Of a DNA stretch of 64,000 nucleotides, positions 1 to 11,918 are shown one piece after another; positions within the stretch are counted from its first letter, which is position 1, and the number at the start of each line of letters is the position of its first letter. Under the pieces are notes generated by a model. The model worked only from the letters and a program-made list of their open reading frames with translations. It ran no database searches and was not told the origin of the DNA. Source of the stretch: Xestospongia bergquistia (taxonomy: Eukaryota; Porifera; Demospongiae; Haplosclerida; Petrosiidae); assembly GCA_963965975.1 (NCBI GenBank), contig OZ014424.1, forward strand, positions 2,976,001 to 3,040,000, written 5' to 3'. Position numbers and translations under genes: made by a program.

Positions 1-1540
1 AAACAAACTTACTAAACTGTTAATAGCAGTTTATTTAGTTAGTTTCATAGAGTCCTTTAGACTGAGCTTTTTACTTTATAAACTTCACTCAATAGTCTAA
101 ATCTTCTAAACTCTTTAATTTAAAGACATTAGAGTGTTAATGCAAAGAAACTTACTAAACTGTTAACAGCAGTTTATTTAGTTAGTCCCATAGAGTCCTT
201 TAGAATGAGGAGTTTACTTTATAAAATTTTCTCAATAGTCTAAACCTTCTAAAGTCTTTAAATTAAAGACTTTAGAGTGTTAATGCAAACCAACTTACTA
301 AACTGTTAATAGCAGTTTATTTAGTTAATTTCATAGAGTCCTTTAGACTGAGCTGTTCACTTTATAAACTTCACTCAATAGTCTTAACTTTCTAAAGTCT
401 TTAATTTAAAGACTTTAGAGTGTTAATGCAAACCAACTTACTAAACTGTTAACAGCAGTTTATTTAGTTAGTCCCATAGAGTCCTTTAGAATGAGTAGTT
501 TACTTTATAAAATTTAATCAATAGTCTAAACGTTCTAAAGTCTTTAAATTAAAGACTTTATAGTGTTAATGCAAACAAACCTACTAAACTGTTAATAGCA
601 GTTTATTTAGATAGTTTCATAGAGCCCTTTAGAATGAGCCGTTTACTTTATAAACTTCACTCAATCGTCTAAACCTTCTAAACTCTTTAATTTAAAGACT
701 TTAGAGTGTTAATGCAAACAAACTTACTAAACTGTTAATAGCAGTTTATATAGTTTATCCCATAGAGACCTTTAGAATGAGCAGTTTACTTTATAAAATT
801 TACTCAATAGTCTAAATCTTCTAAACTCTTTAATTTAAAGACATTAGAGTGTTAATGCAAACCAAGTTACTAAACTGTTAACAGCAGTTTATTTAGTTAG
901 TTTCATAGAGTCCTTTAGACTGAGCTGTTTACGTTATAAACTTCACTCAATAGTCTAAGTCTTCTAAACTCTTTAATTTAAAGACATTAGAGTGTTAATG
1001 CAAACCAACTTACTAAACTGTTAACAGCAGTTTATTTAGTTAGTCCCATAGAGTCCTTTAGAATTAGTAGTTTACTTTATAAAATTTACTCAATAGTCTA
1101 AACTTTCTAAAGTCTTTAATTTAAAGTCATTAGAGTGTTAATGCAAACCAACTTACTAAACTGTTAACAGCAGTTTATTTTGTTAGTCCCATAGAGTCCT
1201 TTAGAATGAGTAGTTTACTTTATAAAATTTACTCAATAGTCTACACCTTCTAAAGTCTTTAAATTAAAGACTTTAGAGTGTTAATGCAAACCAACTTACT
1301 AAACTGTTAAGAGCAGTTTATTTAGTTAGTTTCATAGAGTCCTTTAGACTGAGCTGTTTACTTTATAAACTTCACTCAATAGTCTAAATCTTCTAAACTC
1401 TTTAATTTAAAGACATTAGAGTGTTAATGCAAACCAACTTACTAAACTGTTAACAGCAGTTTATTTAGTTAGTCCCATAGAGTCCTTTAGAATGAGTAGT
1501 TTACTTTATAAAATTTACTGAATAGTCTAAACCTTCTAAA
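1..1540 (+). repeat. displaced duplication, copy 1 (44-monomer offset)
   Basis: This segment recurs at 6,292 with an offset of 6,291 bp, one base less than 44 monomers. Private variants are shared, such as CAATCGTCTAAACC (663 and 6,954), TAATCAATAGTCTAAACG and TTTACGTTATAAAC. Only isolated differences were seen, for example GAGACC against GAGTCC near 765. Similarity falls to the ordinary inter-monomer level after about 1,540. Confidence 0.85.
248..276. repeat. 29-bp perfect palindrome in the monomer (example)
   Basis: Arms TCTAAAGTCTTTAA and TTAAAGACTTTAGA flank a single central A. The same element, often interrupted at its outer bases, recurs once per monomer. The central base is A or T according to monomer and orientation. 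Such a dyad could extrude as a hairpin or cruciform or bind a dimeric protein. Neither is shown here. Confidence 0.8.
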
Positions 1541-4536
1541 GTCTTTAAATTAAAGACTTTAGAGTGTTAATGCAAACCAACTTACTAAACTGTTAATAGC
1601 AGTTTATTTAGTTAGTTTCATAGAGTCCTTTAGACTGAGCTGTTTACTTTATAAACTTCACTCAATAGTCTAAATCTTCTAAACTCTTTAATTTAAAGAC
1701 ATTAGAGTGTTAATGCAAACAAACTTACTAAACTGTTAACAGCAGTTTATTTAGTTAGTCCCATAGAGTCCTTTAGAATGAGGAGTTTACTTTATAAAAT
1801 TTACTCAATAGTCTAAACCTTCTAAAGTCTTTAAATTAAAGACTTTAGAGTGTTAATGCAAACCAACTTACTAAACTGTTAATAGCAGTTTATTTAGTTA
1901 TTTTCATAGAGTCCTTTAGACTGAGCTGTTTACTTTATAAACTTCACTCAATAGTCTTAACTTTCTAAAGTCTTTAATTTAAAGACTTTAGAGTGTTAAT
2001 GCAAACCAACTTACTAAACTGTTAATAGCAGTTTATTTAGTTAGTTTCATAGAGTCCTTTAGACTGAGGTGTTTACTTTATAAACTTCACTCAATAGTCT
2101 AAATCTTCTAAACTCTTTAATTTAAAGACATTAGAGTGTTAATGCAAACAAACTTACTAAACTGTTAACAGCAGTTTATTTAGTTAGTCCCATAGAGTCC
2201 TTTAGAATGAGGAGTTTACTTTATAAAATTTACTCAATAGTCTAAACCTTCTAAAGTCTTTAAATTAAAGATTTTAGAGTGTTAATGCAAACCAACTTAC
2301 TAAACTGTTAATAGCAGTTTATTTAGTTATTTTCATAGAGTCCTTTAGACTGAGGTGTTTACTTTATAAACTTAACTCAATAGTCTAAACCTTCGAAACT
2401 CTTTAATTTAAAGACTTTAGAGTGTTAATGCAAACCAACTTACTAAACTGTTAATAGCAGTTTATTTAGTTAGTTTCATAGAGTCCTTTACACTGAGCTG
2501 TTTACTTTATAAACTTCACTGAATAGTCTAAACCTTCTAAAGTCATTAATTTAAAGAGTTTAGAGTGTTAATGCCAACCAACTTACTAAGCTGTTAACAG
2601 CAGTTTATATAGTTTATCCCATAGAGTCCTTTAGACTGAGCTGTTTACTTTATAAAATTTACTCAATAGTCTAAACCTTCTAAAGTCTTTAAATTAAAGA
2701 GTTTAGAGTGTTAATGCAAAGCAAGTTACTAAACTGTTAATAGCAGTTTATTTAGTTAGTTTCATAAAGTCCTTTAGACTGAGCTGTTTACTTTATAAAC
2801 TTCAGTCAATAGTCTAAACTTTCTAAAGTCTTCAATTTAAAGACTTTAGAGTGTTAATGCAAATGAACTTACTAAACTGTTAATAGCAGTTTATTTAGTT
2901 AGTTTCTTAGAGTCCATTAGACTGAGCTGTTTACTTTATAAACTTCACTCAATAGTCTAAACCTTCTAAACTCTTTAATTCAAAGACTTTAGAGTGTTAA
3001 TGCAAACCAACTTACTAAACTGTTAATAGCAGTTTATTTACTTAGTCCTATAGAGTCCTTTAGACTGAGCTTTTTACTTTATAAACTTCACTCAATAGTT
3101 AAACCTTCTAAACTCTTTAATTTAAAGACTTTAGAGTGTTAATGCAAACCAACTTACTAAACTGATAATAGCAGTTTGCTTAGTTAGTTTCATAAAGTCC
3201 TTTAGACTGAGGTTTTTACTTTATAAACTTCACTCAATAGTCTAAACCTTCTAAAGTCATTAATTTAAAGACTTTCGAGTGTTAATGCAAACCAACTTAC
3301 TAAACTGTTAATAGCAGTTTATTTAGTTAGTCCCATAGAGTCCTTTAGACTGAGCTTTTTACTTTATAAACTTCACTCAATAGTCTAAATCTTCTAAACT
3401 CTTTAATTTAAAGACATTAGAGTGTTAATGCAAACCAACTTACTAAACTGTTAACAGCAGTTTATTTAGTTAGTCTCATAGAGTCCTTTAGAATGAGTAG
3501 TTTACTTTATAAAATTTACTAAATAGTCTAAACCTTCTAAAGTCTTTAAATTAAAGACTTTAGAGTGTTAATGCAAACCAACTTACTAAACTGTTAATAG
3601 CAGTTTATTTATTTAGTTTCATAGAGTCCTTTAGACTGAGCTGTTTACTTTATAAACTTCACTCAATAGTCTAAATCTTATAAACTCTTTAATTTAAAGA
3701 CATTAGAGTGTTAATGCAAACAAACTTACTAAACTGTTAACAGCAGTTTATTTAGTTAGTCCCATAGAGTCCTTTAGAATGAGGAGTTTACTTTATAAAA
3801 TTTACTCAATAGTCTAAACCTTCTAAAGTCTTTAAATTAAAGACTTTAGAGTGTTAATGCAAACCAACTTACTAAACTGTTAATAGCAGTTTATTTAGTT
3901 ATTTTCATAGAGTCCTTTAGACTGAGCTGTTTACTTTATAAACTTCACTCAATAGTCTTAACTTTCTAAAGTCTTTAATTTAAAGACTTTAGAGTGTTAA
4001 TGCAAACCAACTTACTAAACTGTTAATAGCAGTTTATTTAGTTAGTTTCATAGAGTCCTTTAGACTGAGGTGTTTACTTTATAAACTTCACTCAATAGTC
4101 TAAATCTTCTAAACTCTTTAATTTAAAGACATTAGAGTGTTAATGCAAACAAACTTACTAAACTGTTAACAGCAGTTTATTTAGTTAGTCCCATAGAGTC
4201 CTTTAGAATGAGGAGTTTACTTTATAAAATTTACTCAATAGTCTAAACCTTCTAAAGTCTTTAAATTAAAGACTTTAGAGTGTTAATGCAAACCAACTTA
4301 CTAAACTGTTAATAGCAGTTTATTTAGTTATTTTCATAGAGTCCTTTAGACTGAGGTGTTTACTTTATAAACTTAACTCAATAGTCTAAACCTTCTAAAC
4401 TCTTTAATTTAAAGACTTTAGAGTGTTAATGCAAACCAACTTACTAAACTGTTAATAGCAGTTTATTTAGTTAGTTTCATAGAGTCCTTTACACTGAGCT
4501 GTTTACTTTATAAACGTCACTGAATAGTCTAAATCT
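1350..4536 (+). repeat. 14-monomer (2,001 bp) displaced duplication, about 1,350-2,535 and 3,351-4,536
   Basis: Two runs of about 1.19 kb match at an offset of 2,001 bp, one base less than 14 monomers. Shared markers include GAATGAGGAGTTTAC, CAATAGTCTTAACTTTC, GAGGTGTTTAC followed by CTTAACTCAATAG, and TTTACACTGAGCTG. Boundaries are judged by eye and may be off by tens of bases. Confidence 0.75.
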
Positions 4537-6148
4537 TCTAAACTCTTTAATTTAAAGACATTAGAGTGTTAATGCAAACCAACTTACTAAACTGTTAACA
4601 GCAGTTTATTTAGTTAGTCCCATAGAGTCCTTTAGAATGAGTAGTTTACTTTATAAAATTGTCTCAATAGTCTAAACCTTCTAAAGTCTTTAAATTAAAG
4701 ACTTTAGAGTGTTAATGCAAACCAACTTACTAAACTGTTAATAGCAGTTTATTTAGTTATTTTCATAGAGTCCTTTAGACTGAGGTGTTTACTTTATAAA
4801 CTTAACTCAATAGTCTAAACCTTCTAAAGTCATTAATTTAAAGACTTTAGAGTGTTAATGCAAACCAACTTACTAAACTGTTAATAGCAGTTTATTTATT
4901 TAGTTTCATAGAGTCCTTTACACTGAGCTGTTTACTTTATAAACTTCACTCAATAGTCTAAACCTTCTAAAGTCATTAATTTAAAGACTTTAGAGTGTTA
5001 ATGCAAACCAACTTACTAAACTGTTAATAGCAGTTTATTTAGTTAGTCCCATAGAGTCCTTTAGACTGAGGTGTTTACTTTATAAACTTCACTCAATAGT
5101 CTAAATCTTCTAAACTCTTTAATTTAAAGACATTAGAGTGTTAATGCAAACAAACTTACTAAACTGTTAACAGCAGTTTATTTAGTTAGTCCCATAGAGT
5201 CCTTTAGAATGAGGAGTTTACTTTATAAAATTTACTCAATAGTCTAAACCTTCTAAAGTCTTTAAATTAAAGACTTTAGAGTGTTAATGCAAACCAACTT
5301 ACTAAACTGTTAATAGCAGTTTATTTAGTTATTTTCATAGAGTCCTTTAGACTGAGGTGTTTACTTTATAAACTTAACTCAATAGTCTAAACCTTCTAAA
5401 GTCATTAATTTAAAGACTTTAGAGTGTTAATGCAAACCAACTTACTAAACTGTTAATAGCAGTTTATTTAGTTAGTTTCATAGAGTCCTTTACACTGAGC
5501 TGTTTACTTTATAAACTTCACTGAATAGTCTAAATCTTCTAAACTCTTTAATTTAAAGACATTAGAGTGTTAATGCAAACCAACTTACTAAACTGTTAAC
5601 AGCAGTTTATTTAGTTAGTCCCATAGAGTCCTTTAGAATGAGTAGTTTACTTTATAAAATTGTCTCAATAGTCTAAACCTTCTAAAGTCTTTAAATTAAA
5701 GACTTTAGAGTGTTAATGCAAACCAACTTACTAAACTGTTAATAGCAGTTTATTTAGTTATTTTCATAGAGTCCTTTAGACTGAGGTGTTTACTTTATAA
5801 ACTTAACTCAATAGTCTAAACCTTCTAAAGTCATTAATTTAAAGACTTTAGAGTGTTAATGCAAACCAACTTACTAAACTGTTAATAGCAGTTTATTTAG
5901 TTAGTTTCATAGAGTCCTTTACACTGAGCTGTTTACTTTATAAACTTCACTCAATAGTCTAAACCTTCTAAAGTCATTAATTGAAAGACTTTAGAGTGTT
6001 AATGCAAACCAACTTACTAAACTGTTAATAGCAGTTTATTTAGTTTGTCCCATAGAGTCCTTTAGACTGAGGTGTTTATTTTATAAACTTCACTCAATAG
6101 TCTAAATCTTCTAAACTCCTTAATTTAAAGACATTAGAGTGTTAATGC
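4147..6148 (+). repeat. 7-monomer higher-order repeat, two tandem copies of 1,001 bp
   Basis: 4,147-5,147 and 5,148-6,148 are adjacent copies of a seven-monomer block (7 x 143 = 1,001). The rare variant ATTGTCTCAATAG occurs at 4,659 and 5,660, and the order of GAGGAG, GAGGTG, ACACTGAGCTG and GAGTAG monomers is the same in both. Differences are few. Confidence 0.85.
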
Positions 6149-6291
6149 AAACCAACTTACTAAACTGTTAACAGCAGTTTATTTAGTTAGTCCCATAGAG
6201 TCCTTTTGAATGAGTAGTTTACTTTATAAAATTTACTAAATAGTCTAAACCTTCTAAAGTCTTTAAATTAAAGACTTTAGAGTGTTAATGC

Positions 6292-7831
6292 AAACAAACT
6301 TACTAAACTGTTAATAGCAGTTTATTTAGTTAGTTTCATAGAGTCCTTTAGACTGAGCTTTTTACTTTATAAACTTCACTCAATAGTCTAAATCTTCTAA
6401 ACTCTTTAATTTAAAGACATTAGAGTGTTAATGCAAACAAACTTACTAAACTGTTAACAGCAGTTTATTTAGTTAGTCCCATAGAGTCCTTTAGAATGAG
6501 GAGTTTACTTTATAAAATTTACTCAATAGTCTAAACCTTCTAAAGTCTTTAAATTAAAGACTTTAGAGTGTTAATGCAAACCAACTTACTAAACTGTTAA
6601 TAGCAGTTTATTCAGTTAATTTCATAGAGTCCTTTAGACTGAGCTGTTCACTTTATAAACTTCACTCAATAGTCTTAACTTTCTAAAGTCTTTAATTTAA
6701 AGACTTTAGAGTGTTAATGCAAACCAACTTACTAAACTGTTAACAGCAGTTTATTTAGTTAGTCCCATAGAGTCCTTTAGAATGAGTAGTTTACTTTATA
6801 AAATTTAATCAATAGTCTAAACGTTCTAAAGTCTTTAAATTAAAGACTTTATAGTGTTAATGCAAACAAACCTACTAAACTGTTAATAGCAGTTTATTTA
6901 GATAGTTTCATAGAGCCCTTTAGAATGAGCCGTTTACTTTATAAACTTCACTCAATCGTCTAAACCTTCTAAACTCTTTAATTTAAAGACTTTAGAGTGT
7001 TAATGCAAACAAACTTACTAAACTGTTAATAGCAGTTTATATAGTTTATCCCATAGAGTCCTTTAGAATGAGCAGTTTACTTTATAAAATTTACTCAATA
7101 GTCTAAATCTTCTAAACTCTTTAATTTAAAGACATTAGAGTGTTAATGCAAACCAAGTTACTAAACTGTTAACAGCAGTTTATTTAGTTAGTTTCATAGA
7201 GTCCTTTAGACTGAGCTGTTTACGTTATAAACTTCACTCAATAGTCTAAGTCTTCTAAACTCTTTAATTTAAAGACATTAGAGTGTTAATGCAAACCAAC
7301 TTACTAAACTGTTAACAGCAGTTTATTTAGTTAGTCCCATAGAGTCCTTTAGAATTAGTAGTTTACTTTATAAAATTTACTCAATAGTCTAAACTTTCTA
7401 AAGTCTTTAATTTAAAGTCATTAGAGTGTTAATGCAAACCAACTTACTAAACTGTTAACAGCAGTTTATTTTGTTAGTCCCATAGAGTCCTTTAGAATGA
7501 GTAGTTTACTTTATAAAATTTACTCAATAGTCTACACCTTCTAAAGTCTTTAAATTAAAGACTTTAGAGTGTTAATGCAAACCAACTTACTAAACTGTTA
7601 AGAGCAGTTTATTTAGTTAGTTTCATAGAGTCCTTTAGACTGAGCTGTTTACTTTATAAACTTCACTCAATAGTCTAAATCTTCTAAACTCTTTAATTTA
7701 AAGACATTAGAGTGTTAATGCAAACCAACTTACTAAACTGTTAACAGCAGTTTATTTAGTTAGTCCCATAGAGTCCTTTAGAATGAGTAGTTTACTTTAT
7801 AAAATTTACTCAATAGTCTAAACCTTCTAAA
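6292..7831 (+). repeat. displaced duplication, copy 2 (44-monomer offset)
   Basis: Partner of 1-1,540. It shares the same order of variant monomers and the same private substitutions. The join into unrelated monomers lies near 7,831, where this copy reads TGAAAGAGTT in place of TTAAAGACTTT. Confidence 0.85.
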
Positions 7832-10800
7832 GTCTTTAAATGAAAGAGTTTAGAGTGTTAATGCAAACCAAGTTACTAAACTGTTAATAGCAGTTTATTT
7901 AGTTAGTTTCGTAGAGTCCTTTAGACTGAGCTCTTTACATTATAAACTTCACTCAATAGCCTAAACTTTCTAGAGTCCTTAATTTAAAGACTTTAGAGTG
8001 TTAATGCAAACCAACTTACTAAACTGTTAATAGCAGTTTGTTTAGTTAGTTTCATAGAGTCCTTTAGACTGAGCTGTTTACTTTGTAAAGTTCACTCAAT
8101 AGTCTAAATCTTCTAAACTCTTTAATTTAAAGACATTAGAGTGTTAATGCAAACCAACTTACTAAACTTTTAACACCAGTTTATTTAGTTAGTACTATAG
8201 AGTCCTTTAGAATGAGTAGTTTACTTTATAAAATTTACTCAATAGTCTAAACCTTCTAAAGTCTTTAAATTAAAGACTTTAGAGTGTTAACGCAAACCAA
8301 CTTACTAAACTGTTAACAGCAGTTTATTTAGTTAGTTTCATAGAGTCCTTTAGACTGAGCTGTTTACTTTATAAACTTCACTCAATAGTCTAAACCTTCT
8401 AAACTCTTTAATTTAAAGACTTTAGAGTGTTAATGCAACCCAACTTACTAAACTGTTTATAGCAGTTTATATGGTTTATCCAATAGAGTCCTTAAGAATG
8501 AGCAGTTTACTTTATAAAATTTACTCAATAGTCTAAACCTTCTAAAGTCTTTAAATTAAAGACTTTAGAGTGTTAATGCAAACCAACTTACCAAACTGTT
8601 AATAGCAGTTTATTTAGTTAGTTTCATAGAGTCCTTTAGACTGAGCTGTTTACTTTATAAACTTCACTCAATAGTCTAAACCTTCTAAAGTCATTAATTT
8701 AAAGACTTTAGAGTGTTAATGCAAACCAACTTACTAAGCCGTTAATAGCAGTTTATTTAGTTAGTCCCATAGAGTCCTTTAGACTGAGCTGTTTACTTTA
8801 TAAACTTCACTCAATAGTCTAAATCTTCTAAACTCTTTATTTTAAAGACATTAGAGTTGTAATGCAAACCAACTTACTAAACTGTTAACAGCAGTTTAGT
8901 TAGTTAGTCCCATAGAGTCCTTTAGAATGAGTAGTTTACTTTATAAAATTTACTCAATAGTCTAAACCTTCTAAAGTCTTTAAATTAAAGACTTTAGAGT
9001 GTTAATGCAAACCAACTTACTAAACTGTTAATAGAAGTTTATTTAGTTAGTTTCATAGAGTTCTTTAGACTGAGCTGTTTACTTTATAAACTTCACTCAA
9101 TAGTCTAAATCTTCTAAACTCTTTAATTTAAAGACATTAGAGTGTTAATGCAAACCAACTTACTAATCTGTTAACAGCAGTTTATTTAGTTAGTCCCATA
9201 GAGTCCTTTAGAATGAGTAGTTTACTTTATAACATTTACTCAATAGTCTAAACCTTCTAAAGTCATTAAATTAAAGACTTTAGAGTGTTAATGCAAACCA
9301 ACTTACTAAACTGTTAATAGCAGTTTATTTAGCTAGTTCCATAGAGGCCTTTAGAGTGAGCTGTTTACTTTATAAACTTCACTCAATAGTCTATACTTTC
9401 TAAACTCATTAATTTAAAGACTTTAGAGTGTTAATGCAAACCAACTTACTAAACTGTTAATAGCAATTTGATTAGTTAGTTTCATAGAGTACTTCAGACT
9501 GAGCTGTTTACTTTACAAACTTCACACAATAGTCTAAAATTTCTAAAGTCATAAATTAAAGACTTTAGAGTGTTAATGGAAACCAACTTACTAAACTGTT
9601 AATAGCAGTTTATTTAGTTAGTTTCTTAGAGTCCGTTAGACTGAGCTGTTTACTTTACAAACTTCACTCAATAGTCTAAACCTTCTAAACTCTTTAATTT
9701 AAAGACTTTAGAGTGTTAATGCAAACCAACTTACTAAACTGTTAATAGCAGTTTATTTAGTTAGTCCTATAGAGTCCTTTAGACTGAGCTGTTTACTTTA
9801 TTAACTTCACTCAACAGTCTAAACCTTCTAAACTCTTTAATTTAAAGACTTTAGAGTGTTAATGCAAACCAACTTACTAAACTGTTAATAGCAGTTTATA
9901 TAGTTAGTCCCATAGAGTCCTTTAGAATGAGCAGTTTACTTTATAAACATCACTCAATAGTCTAAATCTTCTAAAGTCTTTAAATTAAAGACTTTAGGTG
10001 TTAATGCAAACCAACTTACTAAACTGTTAATAGAAGTTTATTTAGTTAGTTTCATACAGTCCTTTAGACTGAGCTGTTTACTTTATAAACTTCACTCAAT
10101 AGTCTAAACTTTCTAAAGTCTTTAATTTAAAGACTTTAGAGTGTTAATGCAAACCAACTTACAAAACTGTTAATAGCAGTTTGTTTAGTTAGTTTCATAG
10201 AGTCCTTTAGACTGAGGTGTTTACTTTATAAACTTCACTCAATAGTCTAAACCTTCTAAAGTCTTTAATTTAAAGACATTAGAGTGTTAATGCAAACCAA
10301 CTTACTAAATTGTTAACAGCAGTTTATTTAGTTAGTCCCATAGAGTCCTTTAGAATGAGTAGTTTACTTTATAAAATTTACTCAATAGTCTAAACCTTCT
10401 AAAGTCTTTAAATTAAAGACTTTAGAGTGTTAATGCAGACCAACTTACCAAGCATTTAATAGCAGTTTATTTAGTTTGTTTCATAGAATCCTTTAGAGTG
10501 AGCTGTTTTCTTTATAAACTTCACTCAATAGTCTAAACTTTCTAACGTCTTTAATTTAAAGACTTTAGAGTGTTAATGCAAACAAACTTACTAAACTGTT
10601 AATAGCAGTTTGTTTAGTTTGTTTCATAGAGTCCTTTAGACTGAGTTGTTTACTTTATAAACTTCACTCAATAGTCTAACCCTTCTAAAGTCATTAATTT
10701 AAAGACTTTAGAGTGTTAATGCAAACCAACTTACTAAACTGTTAATACCAGTTTATTTAGTTAGTCCCATAGAGTCCTTTAGAATGAGTAGTTTACTTTA

Positions 10801-11918
10801 TAAAATTTACTCAATAGTCTAAACCTTCTAAAGTCTTTAAATTAAAGATATTGGAGTGTTAATGCAAACAAACTTACTAAACTGTTAATAGCAGTTTATT
10901 TAGTTAGTTTCTTAGAGTCCTTTAGACTGAGCTGTTTACTTTATAAACTTCACTCAATAGCCTAAACCTTCTAAATTCTTTAATTTAAAGACTTTAGAGT
11001 GTTAATGCAAACCAACTTACTAAACTGTTAATAGCAGTTTACTTAGTTAGTCCTATAGAGTCCTTTAGACTGAGCTGTTTACTTTATAAACTTCACTCAA
11101 TAGTCTAGACCTTCTAAACTTTTAATTTAAAGACTTTAGAGTGTTAATGCAAACCAACTTACTAAACTGTTAATAGCAGTTTATTTAGTTAGTCCTATAG
11201 AGTCCTTTAGACTGAGCTGTTTACTTTATAAACTTCACTCAATAGTCTAAACCTTCTAAACTCTTTAAATTAAAGACTTTAGTGTGTTAATGCGAACCAA
11301 CTTACTAAACTGTTTATAGCAGTTTATTTAGTTAGCTTCATAGAGTCCTTTAGACTGAGCTGTTTACTTTATAAACTTCACTCAATAGTGTAAACTTTCT
11401 AAAGTCTTTAATTTAAAGACTTTAGAGTGTTAATGCAAACCAACTTACTAAACTGTTAATAGCAGTTTGTTTAGTTAGTTTCAATGAGTCCTTTAGACTG
11501 AGCTGTTTACTTTATAAACTTCACTCAATAGTCTAAACCTTCTAAAGTCATTAATTTAAAGACTTTAGAGAGTTAATGCTAACAAACTTACTAAACTGTT
11601 AATAGCAGTTTTTTTAGTTAGTCCCATAGAGTCCTTTAGAATGAGGAGTTTACTTTATAAAATTTACTCAATAGTCTAAACCTTCTAAACTCTTTAAACT
11701 AAAGACTTTAGAGTGTTAATGCAAACCACTTACTAAACTGTTAATAGCAGTTTATTTAGTTAGTTATATAGAGTCCTTTAGACTGAGCTGTTTATTTTAT
11801 AAACTTCACTCAATAGTCTAAACTTTCTAAAGTCTTTAATTTAAAGACTTTAGAGTGTTAATGCAAACCAACTTACTAAACTGTTAATAGCAGTTTGTTT
11901 AGTTAGTTTCATAGAGTC

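Larger units (their letters stand above)
1..11918 (+). repeat. satellite orientation block 1 (forward)
   Basis: About 83 head-to-tail monomers in the forward sense. The first 8 kb largely alternates two classes. Class A has TTTCAT, GACTGAGCTG and AAACTTCACT. Class B has CCCAT, GAATGAGTAG and AAAATTTACT. Together they give a 286 bp dimer. From about 9 kb the alternation is looser. The block ends inside a monomer, after ATAGAGTC at 11,918, where the sense of the repeat flips. Confidence 0.95.
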
